Source of the DNA: Pantoea sp. IMH
GTDB lineage: Bacteria; Pseudomonadota; Gammaproteobacteria; Enterobacterales; Enterobacteriaceae
DNA: 64,000 nucleotides
Assembly: GCF_000599885.1 (NCBI RefSeq)
Contig: NZ_JFGT01000005.1
Coordinates: forward strand, 930,001 to 994,000
Direction of reading: 5' to 3'
Part shown: one piece after another, positions 7,412-15,839 of the stretch
Numbering within the stretch: position 1 is the first letter of the stretch
Layout: each line of letters begins with the position of its first letter
The notes under the pieces: model-generated
Database searches by the model: none
The model's input: the letters and a program-made list of their open reading frames with translations, nothing else
What the model was told of the DNA's origin: nothing
Made by a program: the position numbers and the translations under genes

Positions 7412-8806
7412 ATGATGACGGCTAAAGTCCGTATTGATAATTTTGATGCGAAATCAGTAAATGGCAACAATGAAGCCTACTTAGCGAGACAGGCGGAGTT
7501 TGAATCGAACGTCCGGAGTTACCCTCGTAAACTGCCTTTAGCGATTGCGAAGGCGGAAGGCGTCTGGATCACCGACGTTGAGGAGAACCAGTATCTTGAC
7601 TGTCTGGCGGGCGCGGGGACCCTGGCGCTGGGCCACAATCACCCGGCTATTCTGCAAAGCATCCAAAATGTCATTACCAGCGGCTTGCCGTTACACACGC
7701 TCGATCTTACCACGCCGTTAAAAGACCGTTTCTCGGATTATCTGCTCTCGATGCTGCCGGGACAGGGCAAAGAGTACTGCCTGCAGTTCTGCGGGCCGTC
7801 GGGCGCGGATGCGGTTGAGGCTGCGCTGAAGCTGGCGAAAAAGCATACGGGCCGCAGCGGCGTTATCAGCTTCTCCGGTGGCTATCACGGCATGACGCAT
7901 GGCGCGCTGGCGGTCACGGGGAATCTGTCACCGAAAGAAGCGATTAACGGCATGATGCCGGAAGTGCAGTTTATGCCTTATCCGCATCAGTACCGCTGCC
8001 CGCTGGGCATTGGCGGTGAGGCGGGCGTTAAGGCGTTAACGTACTATTTCGAAAACCTGATCAATGACGTTGAAAGCGGCGTACGTAAGCCCGCCGCGGT
8101 GATCCTGGAAGCTGTTCAGGGCGAGGGTGGCGTTAACCCTGCTCCTGTCGAATGGCTGCAGCGCATCCGTAAAGTGACTCAGGAACATGGCATTCTGCTG
8201 ATTATTGATGAAGTTCAGGCAGGTTTTGCCCGTACGGGTAAACTTTTCGCCTTCGAACACGCGGGGATTGAGCCAGATATCATCGTGATGTCCAAAGCGG
8301 TAGGTGGCGGCTTGCCGCTGGCCGTGCTGGGGATCAAAAAAGTCTTTGATGCCTGGGAACCTGGCCACCACACCGGCACCTTCCGCGGCAACCAGCTGGC
8401 GATGGCGACCGGATTAACGACCCTGCAATATCTGCAGGATAACCAGGTGGCCGCGAAGGTCGCTGAACAGGGCGAGTGGCTGAAAGCACAGCTGGCGGCG
8501 CTGCAAAAACGCTATCCGGTCATCGGACACGTTCGCGGGCTGGGGCTGATGATCGGCATTGAAATCGTGAAGCCTGACGAGGCGCAGGATCATATGGGTT
8601 GTCATCCTGCTGATGGCGAGCTCTCTGCGCGACTGCAAAAAGAGTGCTTTAACGCGGGGCTGATTCTGGAGCGCGGTGGCCGTAACGGCTGCGTGCTGCG
8701 TCTGCTGCCTTCCTTGCTGATTACCAACGATGAACTGACCATTTTCCTCGATAAATTTGAAAGCGCCCTGTTAGCTGCCGGCGTTAAACCTGTTGCAGCG
8801 GAGTGA
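7412..8806 (+). CDS. dat: diaminobutyrate--2-oxoglutarate aminotransferase
   Basis: Class III PLP aminotransferase that makes L-2,4-diaminobutyrate from aspartate semialdehyde and glutamate, the first step to 1,3-diaminopropane. The 464-residue product carries the family N-terminus [12 protein letters not shown], the cofactor-phosphate region [28 protein letters not shown], the [19 protein letters not shown] segment with the PLP-pairing Asp, and the Schiff-base lysine in [11 protein letters not shown] (Lys295). It closely resembles Acinetobacter and enterobacterial Dat. Two ATG codons occur in tandem; the second (7415) has the better seven-base spacing to AGGAG, so the first residue may be absent. 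The stop overlaps the ddc start region, forming a two-gene operon. Confidence 0.95.
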   Translation: MMTAKVRIDNFDAKSVNGNNEAYLARQAEFESNVRSYPRKLPLAIAKAEGVWITDVEENQYLDCLAGAGTLALGHNHPAILQSIQNVITSGLPLHTLDLTTPLKDRFSDYLLSMLPGQGKEYCLQFCGPSGADAVEAALKLAKKHTGRSGVISFSGGYHGMTHGALAVTGNLSPKEAINGMMPEVQFMPYPHQYRCPLGIGGEAGVKALTYYFENLINDVESGVRKPAAVILEAVQGEGGVNPAPVEWLQRIRKVTQEHGILLIIDEVQAGFARTGKLFAFEHAGIEPDIIVMSKAVGGGLPLAVLGIKKVFDAWEPGHHTGTFRGNQLAMATGLTTLQYLQDNQVAAKVAEQGEWLKAQLAALQKRYPVIGHVRGLGLMIGIEIVKPDEAQDHMGCHPADGELSARLQKECFNAGLILERGGRNGCVLRLLPSLLITNDELTIFLDKFESALLAAGVKPVAAE

Positions 8807-8811
8807 AGGTA

Positions 8812-10284
8812 ATGTCTGACGCTAATCCAATTCTGGCTTCCTCAGAGCAGAGTATTGCCGCTTATCAGCAGGCTATCGCGCAAAGCAGCCAGGCGGTTGT
8901 GCAGTGGCTACAGCAGCCAGAGATGTACCAGGGCAAGACCGTCGCCGAACTGCGTGAACGCATCACCCTAGATTTTAATCCTGAAGGGCTGGGCAACCAG
9001 GCGGCCATCGGGCGGGCGATCGACTATTTTCTCAAAGACAGTCTGTCAGTCCATCATCCACAGTGTGTGGCGCATCTCCACTGCCCGAGCCTGGTGATAA
9101 GCCAGGCTGCCGAAGTGCTGATCAACGCCACCAACCAGAGCATGGACTCCTGGGATCAAAGCCCGTCCGCGACGCTTATTGAGATCAAGCTGATCGAATG
9201 GCTGCGCGGCCAGGTGGGCTATCCGGCGGGAGATGCCGGCGTGTTTACCAGCGGCGGAACCCAGAGCAACCTGATGGGGCTGATGCTGGCCCGCGACGCG
9301 TTCTTTGCCCGCCGTGGCCACTCCATTCAGCAGGAGGGTCTGGTCGGCGATCTGCGGAAAATCAAAGTGTTCTGTTCGCAGCACGCGCACTTTTCCGTGC
9401 AAAAAAATATGGCGCTGCTGGGGCTTGGCTATCAGTCCGTTACGCTTGTCAAAACCGATCGCTTTGCCCGGATGGATCTTAACGATCTGACCGATAAAGT
9501 GGCACAGGCGGAAGCGAACGGCGAGCAGATCCTGGCGATTGTCGCCACGGCGGGAACGACGGATGCTGGCGCTATCGATCCTCTGCGCGACATCGCGTCG
9601 CTGGCGGCGAAGCATCAGATCTGGATGCACGTTGATGCGGCCTGGGGCGGCGCGTTGTTGCTTTCAGAGAAATATCGCGATTATCTGGATGGGCTGGAAC
9701 TGGCCGATTCCGTTACGCTGGATTTTCATAAGCAGTTCTTCCAGACCATCAGCTGCGGCGCCTTCCTGCTGAAGGATGCCCGCCATTACGAACTGATGCG
9801 CTATCAGGCTGCCTACCTTAACTCCGAATTTGACGAGGCTCAGGGCGTACCGAATCTGGTGGCGAAATCCTTACAGACCACCCGCCGTTTCGATGCGCTA
9901 AAACTCTGGATGGGCATGGAAGCGCTGGGGCAGAAGCAATACGCAGCGATCATCGATCATGGCGTTACGCTGGCGCAGGATGTTGCGCGTTACGTTTCCA
10001 GTCAGGATTCGCTGGAACTGGTTATGGAGCCTCAGCTGGCAAGCGTCCTGTTCCGCTATCGCCCCGCTCAGCTTGCGTCAGCAGACGCAACCACGGTGGC
10101 GCTGCTTAACCAGAAGATCGGCGATGCGCTGCTGGCGTCGGGGCGGGCTAACGTCGGGGTAACGGAATTTGCTGGCGTTACCTGCCTGAAACTGACGCTG
10201 CTGAACCCAACCGTGAGCCTGGAGGATATTAAAATCCTGCTTGGGCTGGTGGAGCGTACCGCACTGGAATTGCTGAACGCATAA
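8812..10284 (+). CDS. ddc: L-2,4-diaminobutyrate decarboxylase
   Basis: Group II PLP decarboxylase converting L-2,4-diaminobutyrate to 1,3-diaminopropane. The 490 residues include the N-terminal substrate region with HHPQCVAHLHCPS, the FTSGGTQSNLMGLMLARD segment, GTTDAGAIDPL, HVDAAWGGALLLS with the PLP-binding Asp, and LDFHKQFFQ, whose lysine (about 307) binds the cofactor. ATG at 8812 is preferred because GGAG (8800-8803) lies eight bases upstream. A GTG at 8803 would add three residues and overlap dat by four bases. Co-transcribed with dat and followed by a strong intrinsic terminator. The product polyamine is used in some bacteria in place of, or alongside, putrescine and spermidine. Confidence 0.95.
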   Translation: MSDANPILASSEQSIAAYQQAIAQSSQAVVQWLQQPEMYQGKTVAELRERITLDFNPEGLGNQAAIGRAIDYFLKDSLSVHHPQCVAHLHCPSLVISQAAEVLINATNQSMDSWDQSPSATLIEIKLIEWLRGQVGYPAGDAGVFTSGGTQSNLMGLMLARDAFFARRGHSIQQEGLVGDLRKIKVFCSQHAHFSVQKNMALLGLGYQSVTLVKTDRFARMDLNDLTDKVAQAEANGEQILAIVATAGTTDAGAIDPLRDIASLAAKHQIWMHVDAAWGGALLLSEKYRDYLDGLELADSVTLDFHKQFFQTISCGAFLLKDARHYELMRYQAAYLNSEFDEAQGVPNLVAKSLQTTRRFDALKLWMGMEALGQKQYAAIIDHGVTLAQDVARYVSSQDSLELVMEPQLASVLFRYRPAQLASADATTVALLNQKIGDALLASGRANVGVTEFAGVTCLKLTLLNPTVSLEDIKILLGLVERTALELLNA

Positions 10285-10313
10285 TGCGCTGCATAAGCAG
10301 ATAACAGCCAAAG

Positions 10314-10343
10314 CCGATAACACTGCGTTATCGGTTTTTTTTT
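10314..10343 (+). terminator. intrinsic terminator of dat-ddc
   Basis: CCGATAAC (10314-10321), loop ACTGC, GTTATCGG (10327-10334), then nine Ts. A textbook terminator 30 bases after the ddc stop. Confidence 0.9.
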
Positions 10344-10440
10344 GTCTACAGGCTCAGGTCAGCGTGACGTTATCGCGCGACAGATAGTCACTCAACGAGA
10401 TGAAGGGAGAAGGTGGCAGGTCAGCGTGCAAAAAAATAGA

Positions 10441-10653
10441 TCAATTAATGGCCTTGATTGCCTGGGTGGTAGTCGTGTCGGGATGACGGAAAACCTCGCC
10501 GCAGAGCAGCACCGCCTCAGGACGACGCTCACGGACGCGCTCAGCCATCCGCTCGCAGACATAGCGCGACGGAAAGAGGTGTTCGGATACCGGCAGCGCC
10601 TCGCAGGCGTCGTGACCGCAGGCGCTCACGAGTAAAACAAATCCAATTAACAT
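10441..10653 (-). CDS. small uncharacterised exported/lipoprotein-like protein
   Basis: A 70-residue product beginning MLIGFVLLVSACGHDAC: a short hydrophobic segment with a possible lipobox (LVSAC) but no N-terminal basic residues, so export is uncertain. The remaining 55 residues are Arg/Glu-rich with three more cysteines. The ATG is preceded by AAGGAGTGAGCT, a strong ribosome site, which is the best evidence that it is real. No family recognised. Monocistronic. Confidence 0.5.
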   Translation of the reverse strand: MLIGFVLLVSACGHDACEALPVSEHLFPSRYVCERMAERVRERRPEAVLLCGEVFRHPDTTTTQAIKAIN

Positions 10654-10784
10654 AGCTCACTCCTTTGAGATAAAAAGGGGCCAGTTGATAAGTATAGGCG
10701 AGCCGCTGAATGAAGGATCGGGAAACGTCTTGCAATATTTCCACACAGGTTAACGGCAGGGGTTTGACGGGGAGCAGCAATAAA

Positions 10785-10810
10785 AAAGCCTTTTCCGCTG
10801 AAAAGGCTTT
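10785..10810 (-). terminator. intrinsic terminator of the yjbE-like gene
   Basis: Ten-base arms AAAGCCTTTT / AAAAGGCTTT with loop CCGCTG. On the minus strand the stem runs into a T-run (complement of 10782-10787). It is correctly placed after the gene ending at 10832. Confidence 0.8.
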
Positions 10811-10831
10811 ACTGGCGTCACGACAAGCGGA

Positions 10832-11074
10832 TTAGCGGGGCGTGGTAGCCGTTGTGGTGGTGCTGCTGCCGGTGCCCGATCCATCGTTACCGCCCATGGT
10901 GGCCAGCGCAACGCCCAGCAGAGCCGCAACGGCGCCCACGCCTGCAGCATCAGAGTTACCGCTGGACATGGCGGTCGCTTCACTGCCTGCGGCAGCGCCG
11001 GTCGTGGTGGCCGCCTGAACGGCAGTGCTGGCGGCAAGCGTCAGTAACAGGGCTAAAACAGTCGATTTTGTCAT
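10832..11074 (-). CDS. yjbE: YjbE-like secreted peptide (exopolysaccharide-associated)
   Basis: An 80-residue exported peptide, the same length as E. coli YjbE. A signal peptide (MTKSTVLALLLTLAASTAVQA) precedes a small-residue core with repeated Ala, Gly, Ser and Thr. The core contains GSEATAMSSGNSDAAGVGAV, a short hydrophobic stretch, then GGNDGSGTGSS and a Thr-rich end, the same plan as YjbE. In E. coli yjbE heads the yjbEFGH operon, which is RcsB-controlled and linked to an extracellular polysaccharide. Here it stands alone with its own terminator, and no yjbF, yjbG or yjbH is nearby. ATG start with AGGAAA upstream. Family match is by overall pattern, since the protein is low complexity. 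Confidence 0.65.
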   Translation of the reverse strand: MTKSTVLALLLTLAASTAVQAATTTGAAAGSEATAMSSGNSDAAGVGAVAALLGVALATMGGNDGSGTGSSTTTTATTPR

Positions 11075-11641
11075 TTTTATTTTTCCTCAGGCGGATGGCT
11101 GTCAGTGCCGGAAGCATAAAGTGATTTACCGGACCTGAAAACCGGGGCGAAAAGCGGCTAACGCGCAGTTTTTACTAATGATTTTTGCTATCAGCGCCAG
11201 GCTTAACCTGAGCCTCCGGCAAAAGTCAGGAAAGAAGCCGGCAGCCGGGTTTAGCCTGAGGCAGGCAGGGCGTGACAGCCAGGCCCGCTAATTCAGATTT
11301 TTCCGCCAGTCCATACGGAATAATCCCGGTAACAGCCTTATCAGCGCCTGGCCATAAAAAAGATCCAGTACATCAAAGAGCGGGAAGGCTATTTTAGGAT
11401 TAAATACGGCCCTGTTTTTTTTGCTAATTCTCCCTTTTTTATCTTAAGCCAAATATTATTTTTATTGCCGGGGATATGTGCTGATATTTTTGGCTGTTTC
11501 GAAATGTGAACAGGGCGCTTAAAAAACCGCATCCGGGATGCGAATTATCTTAGTTTTTTCGATAGCCGGTCTGTTTTAAGAACTCTGTCTCCTGACTGTG
11601 GCCTGATGGAATATCTGTCACAGCCCGGAGCTGACGTTATT
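11075..11641. other. intergenic region between yjbE-like gene and methyltransferase
   Basis: About 530-570 bases, divergent promoters expected, AT-rich between 11390 and 11480. I see no gene, repeat or clear promoter match in it. Confidence 0.35.
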
Positions 11642-12244
11642 ATGCTGTTAACTGCTTTTACGTATATTAAAAACAAGACGGGCTATTTACAGGAATTCCT
11701 CACCGATCCACGAAAAACGGGCACCATAGCGCCTTCCTCTATGCGCCTGTGCAGAACCATGAGCGAGGCGATTGACTGGCACCGCTGCGAAAGCGTCGCC
11801 GAGCTGGGGGCGGGAGACGGGGTATTGACCAGACATCTGCTCACCAAAATGCGGCCAGATGCCGCACTGCTGGCATTTGAAACAAATCCCCGTTTTCTGC
11901 CCCGGCTGCAGGCCATCGGCGATCCTCGCCTGCAAATCAGCAGTGCCTCAGCCGAAACGCTGAGCGGAGACTATGACGCGATCTTCTCCGGCCTGCCGCT
12001 GCTGTCGCTGCCCGCGTCGGTACGCCACCGCATTCTTGAACGTGCGGCAGCGCGGCTTCGCCCGCAGGGCATTTTTGTTCAGTTTCAGTACACCGCCTTA
12101 TCTGAATCCCTGCTCTCAGATTACTTTGCCTGGGAGCGGAGGCGCGTCTTCTGTAATTTGCCGCCAGCCTGGGTCTACCGCTGCTGTCCGCCTGAAAAGG
12201 TATCAGACAGTGCGGCCCGGCAGGTTATCAAGACGGCAGTATGA
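11606..12244 (+). CDS. PmtA-like class I SAM methyltransferase (putative phospholipid N-methyltransferase)
   Basis: A soluble methyltransferase of up to 212 residues. The N-terminal helix region FLTDPRKTGTIAPSS is characteristic of bacterial phosphatidylethanolamine N-methyltransferases (PmtA type). The SAM-binding loop is VAELGAGDG (residues 64-72) and an acidic residue at the end of strand 2 (FETN, Glu92) would hold the ribose. The start is uncertain. ATG at 11606 has no ribosome site. ATG at 11642 has GGAG eleven bases upstream and would give 200 residues, which fits the family better. If it is a true PmtA it would methylate phosphatidylethanolamine at the inner membrane, but related methyltransferases act on other substrates. 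Downstream, 77 bases away, is the YmgB-like gene. Confidence 0.75.
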   Translation: MEYLSQPGADVIMLLTAFTYIKNKTGYLQEFLTDPRKTGTIAPSSMRLCRTMSEAIDWHRCESVAELGAGDGVLTRHLLTKMRPDAALLAFETNPRFLPRLQAIGDPRLQISSASAETLSGDYDAIFSGLPLLSLPASVRHRILERAAARLRPQGIFVQFQYTALSESLLSDYFAWERRRVFCNLPPAWVYRCCPPEKVSDSAARQVIKTAV

Positions 12245-12321
12245 CATTCAGATGAAGTTGAGATGGCAATCTTGCCACTCTTTGCCAGGCTTAAAATTCA
12301 CTCAAACAGCAGGGGGAGAAA

Positions 12322-12552
12322 ATGCACACTGAAACCGGGACGGACGCATCAAGCGATGAAGAAGTCTGCAACATTATTGGCAAGGCGGTGGTTGACCTGA
12401 GTATAACGGGACAGCCGGTTAACAGAGCTACGCTGGCACTCAAGCTGCTGACGATGGCGGATCAGGATGGGGATGACGAAAGAATTTTGCTCTACTGGAT
12501 TGCCCGGCGGGCAATCAACGAGCCACACCGGTTTGCTGCGGCAGGCGTCTGA
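12322..12552 (+). CDS. YmgB/AriR-like two-component connector
   Basis: A 76-residue acidic, all-helical protein. The core IIGKAVVDLSITGQPVNRATLALKL aligns in pattern with E. coli AriR/YmgB (LGQAVTNLMLSGDNVNNKN), whose relatives feed the RcsC-RcsD phosphorelay and affect biofilm and acid resistance. ATG start with a strong GGGGGAG five bases upstream. It is followed by a strong intrinsic terminator and is convergent with the acyltransferase gene. In E. coli the family occurs as a ycgZ-ymgA-ymgB-ymgC cluster under BluR; here the member is isolated. Similarity is modest, so the connector role is inferred. Confidence 0.65.
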   Translation: MHTETGTDASSDEEVCNIIGKAVVDLSITGQPVNRATLALKLLTMADQDGDDERILLYWIARRAINEPHRFAAAGV

Positions 12553-12583
12553 TAGTGTGACTGCCCGGCACGGGATGCCGATG

Positions 12584-12613
12584 AACGGCCGCTTATCAAG
12601 GCGGCCGTTTTTG
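12584..12613 (+). terminator. intrinsic terminator of the YmgB-like gene
   Basis: AACGGCCGC (12584-12592), eight-base loop, GCGGCCGTT (12601-12609), continuing into TTTGTTT. It lies between convergent genes, with the T-tract on the + strand. Confidence 0.8.
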
Positions 12614-12615
12614 TT

Positions 12616-13626
12616 TCAGACGATGCGCCGGACGCCCGGAATGCGCGCCAGCAGCCCGCAGATCGCGGCGGAAATGGCATAACAGAGCAGCGCCAGCAGC
12701 GGAATAGTGATAATGGCCGAGTAGCTGTCGAAGCGGAGCTCAAGCAGGCGCAGCAGCGTTTCCAGAACCATCATATGCACAAAGAAGATGCCCAGGCTCA
12801 GCCTTGCAAGGGCGCGGATCAGGCCAATGCTTTTTCCGGAAAAGGCGAGCGGCGCATTGAGCAACATAAAAAAGAACGACAGCGAAACCACTACCAGCGT
12901 GGGGGCGGAATAAAACAGAAAGATTTCATTAGGCGAAAAAGTGCTGAGCGACAGCGAGTAACTCATTACCGCCGTTAATACGGATGAAAGAATAAAAATA
13001 ATGGCGGCAAGGGTCACTTTAGGGTTGATATTATAACGACGGATAACGCCGCCAATAATATAAAACCCTGACAGGTAAACCACCATATCAATATTACTGC
13101 GCGCCGGGAGCGCATGTCCTTCCAGCAGATTAAGCTTCATATTATCAAATAACATATAGACTGAAGCCAGAACAAACCAGATGGTGACAATATAGTTAAC
13201 CCGCTGCTGGCTGCCATGCTGAATAAAAGTATTGAGCAGCGGCGTGAGCAGATAGAGCAGCACCATGGTGTAGATAAACCATAAGTGCGGCCAGGCAGGG
13301 GTGCTTAACAGGTTAAGCAGGCTTATCGGCGTCGACAACCCGTTCAGCCTGCCATACAACAGATAGATCGCGGACCAGACCACCAGCGGAATCACTAAAT
13401 TTTTTACCCGGTGCTTTAACGTACTGAGCAGGGATTCCGTTTTATTCAGTGAGATATAGCCAGCAAGCAGCAGAAAGAGAGGAAAAGCGATACGGCCAAT
13501 CACCTCATACATGACGGAAACGGACCAGGCCGTGTGGAAATAGCTGAACGGGGCCGCCGCCGTGTGCAACAGAATAACCAGATAGGTTGCCACCAGCGTC
13601 AACAGCTTAATATTGAGTGTCTTCAA
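12616..13626 (-). CDS. acyltransferase-3 family membrane protein
   Basis: A 336-residue inner-membrane protein with about ten helices, of the acyltransferase-3 (OafB/WecH/YiaH) family that transfers acetyl or other acyl groups to surface glycans or membrane-derived sugars. The family histidine sits in helix 1 (VILLHTAAAPF). An Arg-containing segment (GRIAFPLFLLLAGYIS) and the late motif LARLSLGIFFVHMMVLE are also present. The start is TTG at 13624-13626, supported by AAGGAG seven bases upstream. Monocistronic; no glycan cluster is adjacent, so its acceptor cannot be guessed. Confidence 0.85.
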   Translation of the reverse strand: MKTLNIKLLTLVATYLVILLHTAAAPFSYFHTAWSVSVMYEVIGRIAFPLFLLLAGYISLNKTESLLSTLKHRVKNLVIPLVVWSAIYLLYGRLNGLSTPISLLNLLSTPAWPHLWFIYTMVLLYLLTPLLNTFIQHGSQQRVNYIVTIWFVLASVYMLFDNMKLNLLEGHALPARSNIDMVVYLSGFYIIGGVIRRYNINPKVTLAAIIFILSSVLTAVMSYSLSLSTFSPNEIFLFYSAPTLVVVSLSFFFMLLNAPLAFSGKSIGLIRALARLSLGIFFVHMMVLETLLRLLELRFDSYSAIITIPLLALLCYAISAAICGLLARIPGVRRIV

Positions 13627-13765
13627 CGCCTAACTCCTTGTCATGAAGCATAAACTGGCTTTTCTTTTTCAGTTTATCGCCAATGGGCTAAAGGTATCAT
13701 ATTCCGCTGGCTGGCGTATCTCTGTCCGTAAAAAAAGCACAGTTAATCGATCAAAAGGAGTGGCT

Positions 13766-13900
13766 GTGCTTCGCCATCGTTTCTCAAAGCGTGAAAGCCG
13801 CGAAGCGGCGCTTTTCAGGCGGACAGACCAGCACTACAGAATAAAAAGATGGCTGGCGCAAAGCCGAACATGCGCGGATTTTTATGCCGCATCAGGTTGA
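13766..13900 (+). CDS. possible small basic protein of 44 residues
   Basis: A GTG at 13766 is preceded five bases upstream by AAAAGGAG, an unusually strong ribosome site in otherwise empty sequence. The product would be 44 residues, Arg-rich (LRHRFSKRESREAALFRR at its start), with no membrane helix or known domain. No terminator or promoter is evident. Only the ribosome site supports it, so it remains a candidate. Confidence 0.3.
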   Translation: MLRHRFSKRESREAALFRRTDQHYRIKRWLAQSRTCADFYAASG

Positions 13901-14029
13901 TAACCGGAAACCGGGCGGGGAGCGTAGCTAAGGCATCAGCATAGTAAGGAGAAGTGAGGTGAAAAAATTCACTCAGGGGCGTGAAACTTGTTAAAATTGA
14001 TCTTTCCCCCTTTTATCATGGAAGCGCTT

Positions 14030-14233
14030 ATGTCATCTCCGATTTCTGAAATTGCTCATCCGGCCAACAGCCCAAAACAGGCAGCGTTACAGTTAGTGAT
14101 TGAACTGGTCCGGGCAGGAAAACTCAGCCCGCTTCAGGGCGACGCGTCAAATATGATCTCGATCTACGAGCAGTTTAAAGCGCATTTCGAAGCCGACAAG
14201 CAGAAGCACTCCTCCGGTTCGGCGATTTCCTGA
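14030..14233 (+). CDS. small uncharacterised 67-residue protein
   Basis: A helical, soluble 67-residue product starting MSSPISEIAHPANSPKQA, with a central amphipathic stretch (LQLVIELVRAGKLSPLQG). I do not recognise a named family. ATG at 14030 is chosen because GGAAG lies five bases upstream; a second ATG at 14018 has no ribosome site. It is followed by a strong bidirectional intrinsic terminator shared with the leftward ABC transporter operon. Confidence 0.6.
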   Translation: MSSPISEIAHPANSPKQAALQLVIELVRAGKLSPLQGDASNMISIYEQFKAHFEADKQKHSSGSAIS

Positions 14234-14284
14234 TAACCCCAGGCAATCAGCCTTTGCGCGCGGCAGCAGGGGCGTTATCTCAGA

Positions 14285-14315
14285 AAAACGGGCGACGTTT
14301 GTCGCCCGTTTTTTT
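14285..14315. terminator. bidirectional intrinsic terminator
   Basis: AAAACGGGCGAC (14285-14296), loop GTTT, GTCGCCCGTTTT (14301-14312) and more Ts to 14315. The A-run on the left gives a T-run on the minus strand. It serves both the 67-codon gene and the convergent ABC transporter operon. Confidence 0.9.
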
Positions 14316-14335
14316 CTGCCCGCTTGATGCCCGTC

Positions 14336-15001
14336 CTAGCCGACGATGCGTCCCTGAGCCATACGTACAGCGTTATCACACATATAGTCGATCACGTCCG
14401 GATCGTGGCTCACCAGCACCATCGTCAGATTATCCTGCTGCTTGAGCGAGTTCAGCAAATTCAGAATTTCGGCCTGCACCGACATGTCCAGCGCAGAAGT
14501 CGGCTCGTCCAGCAGCAACACTTTCGGCTCCAGCAGCAGCGCCCGTACGATAGCCACACGCTGGCGCTGACCGCCTGAGAGCTGGTGTGGATAACGGTCA
14601 GCCAGCGCCGGATCGAGGCCCACGTGGCGGAAACCGCTGTCGATACGATCGTCGATGTCCGTTTTCTTCAACAGCCTGAGGGGTTCGGCAAGCGTACGCC
14701 GCAGCCGGTGACGCGGATGAAGCGAAGCGTAGGGATCCTGAAAGACCATCTGCACATCCTGACGAAGCTGGCCGGTAAAGGCTTTGCCCGGTCTGACGCT
14801 CTCTCCTGCGAGGCTCATCTGGCCCTGCCAGTGAGGATTCAGGCCCGCCATCACCCACAGCAGGGATGACTTGCCGCAGCCGGAAGGGCCGACCAGCCCG
14901 AAACATTCACCGGCGCGGACGTTCAGCGATACTTCATGCACTACCGTGCGGAAATCGTAACCCTGGCGATGCGAAACGCTTATATCAGAGAGTTCAATCA
15001 T
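14336..15001 (-). CDS. peptide-type ABC transporter, ATP-binding subunit 2 (DppF/OppF-like)
   Basis: Second ATPase of a dipeptide/oligopeptide/nickel-type importer, 221 residues. Walker A is GPSGCGKSS, the Q-loop follows in VFQDPYASLHPR, the signature is LSGGQRQR, Walker B is VLLLDEPTSALD, and the switch His is in LVSHDPDV. It is shorter than DppF (about 330 residues) because it lacks the C-terminal oligopeptide-transporter extension, including the usual iron-sulphur cysteine region. Start is ATG at 14999-15001, overlapping the end of the upstream ATPase gene by eight bases. Last gene of a five-gene operon. Confidence 0.9.
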   Translation of the reverse strand: MIELSDISVSHRQGYDFRTVVHEVSLNVRAGECFGLVGPSGCGKSSLLWVMAGLNPHWQGQMSLAGESVRPGKAFTGQLRQDVQMVFQDPYASLHPRHRLRRTLAEPLRLLKKTDIDDRIDSGFRHVGLDPALADRYPHQLSGGQRQRVAIVRALLLEPKVLLLDEPTSALDMSVQAEILNLLNSLKQQDNLTMVLVSHDPDVIDYMCDNAVRMAQGRIVG

Positions 15002-15839
15002 GTTCAGCGTGCACCTCCAGAGCGGCACGATCGAGGACGGGCAGCGGATGGCCGTGGGTCGCTTTACTGGGGCGGCAGGACCAGAGCGTACGCGTATAGG
15101 GATGCGTCGCCCGCGGCAGTTCGGCTGCGGGCAGCGTGTCCAGAATCTGGCCCTGATACATCACCATTACCCGCTCGCAATGTTCGGAAACCTGCTGAAG
15201 ATCGTGGCTGATAAGCAGCAATCCCATATTGCGCTCTTCAACCAGACGGCGGATAAGCAGCAGCACCTGGTCGCGCATGGCATGATCAAGTGCAGAAGTC
15301 GGCTCGTCGGCGATCAGAAATTGCGGGTCGGCTATCAGCGCGATCGCCAGCATCACGCGTTGCCCCATCCCACCCGAAAGCTGATGCGGATAGCGATCCA
15401 TCAGCTGGCGCGGCTGGGGCAGCCCGACCGCATCCAGCATTTCGCACACTTTTTCCGTGCGCTCGGCGCGGCTCAGCCTGGCGTGAAGCTTGAGCGGTTC
15501 AGCCACCTGCCAGCCGATAGTGCGCAACGGGTTCAGCGCGTATTTGGGGTCCTGCATCACCATTGCGAGCTGGCTGCCGCGCAGCTGACTCCAGCGTTTC
15601 TCGTTCAGCGTCAGCGCATTATGACCTGCCACCGTCAGCGTGCTGGCATGCAGCCTGAGCGAAGGCGAAAGCAGCCCCATCAGACTACGGGCGGTAAGCG
15701 ATTTACCGGAGCCTGATTCGCCAACCAGCGCCACGCGCTCGCGCCCCAGCGAGAAGCTGATGTTGTTGACCAGCGTACTGCCGGTATTGCTGTAAATATG
15801 CAGCTGGTCAGCAACCACCAGCGGAGACGTATCATCCAT
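14994..15839 (-). CDS. peptide-type ABC transporter, ATP-binding subunit 1 (DppD/OppD-like)
   Basis: First ATPase of the importer, 281 residues. Walker A GESGSGKSL, Q-loop AMVMQDPKYALNPL, signature LSGGMGQR, Walker B FLIADEPTSALD and switch His LLLISHDLQQV are all intact. ATG at 15837-15839 is chosen because it gives the family N-terminus (MDDTSPLVVADQLHIY) and overlaps the stop of the upstream permease by eight bases, the same coupling as between the two ATPase genes. The longer frame to 15872 would run well into the permease gene. It couples ATP hydrolysis to solute uptake with the permease pair. Confidence 0.92.
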   Translation of the reverse strand: MDDTSPLVVADQLHIYSNTGSTLVNNISFSLGRERVALVGESGSGKSLTARSLMGLLSPSLRLHASTLTVAGHNALTLNEKRWSQLRGSQLAMVMQDPKYALNPLRTIGWQVAEPLKLHARLSRAERTEKVCEMLDAVGLPQPRQLMDRYPHQLSGGMGQRVMLAIALIADPQFLIADEPTSALDHAMRDQVLLLIRRLVEERNMGLLLISHDLQQVSEHCERVMVMYQGQILDTLPAAELPRATHPYTRTLWSCRPSKATHGHPLPVLDRAALEVHAEHD

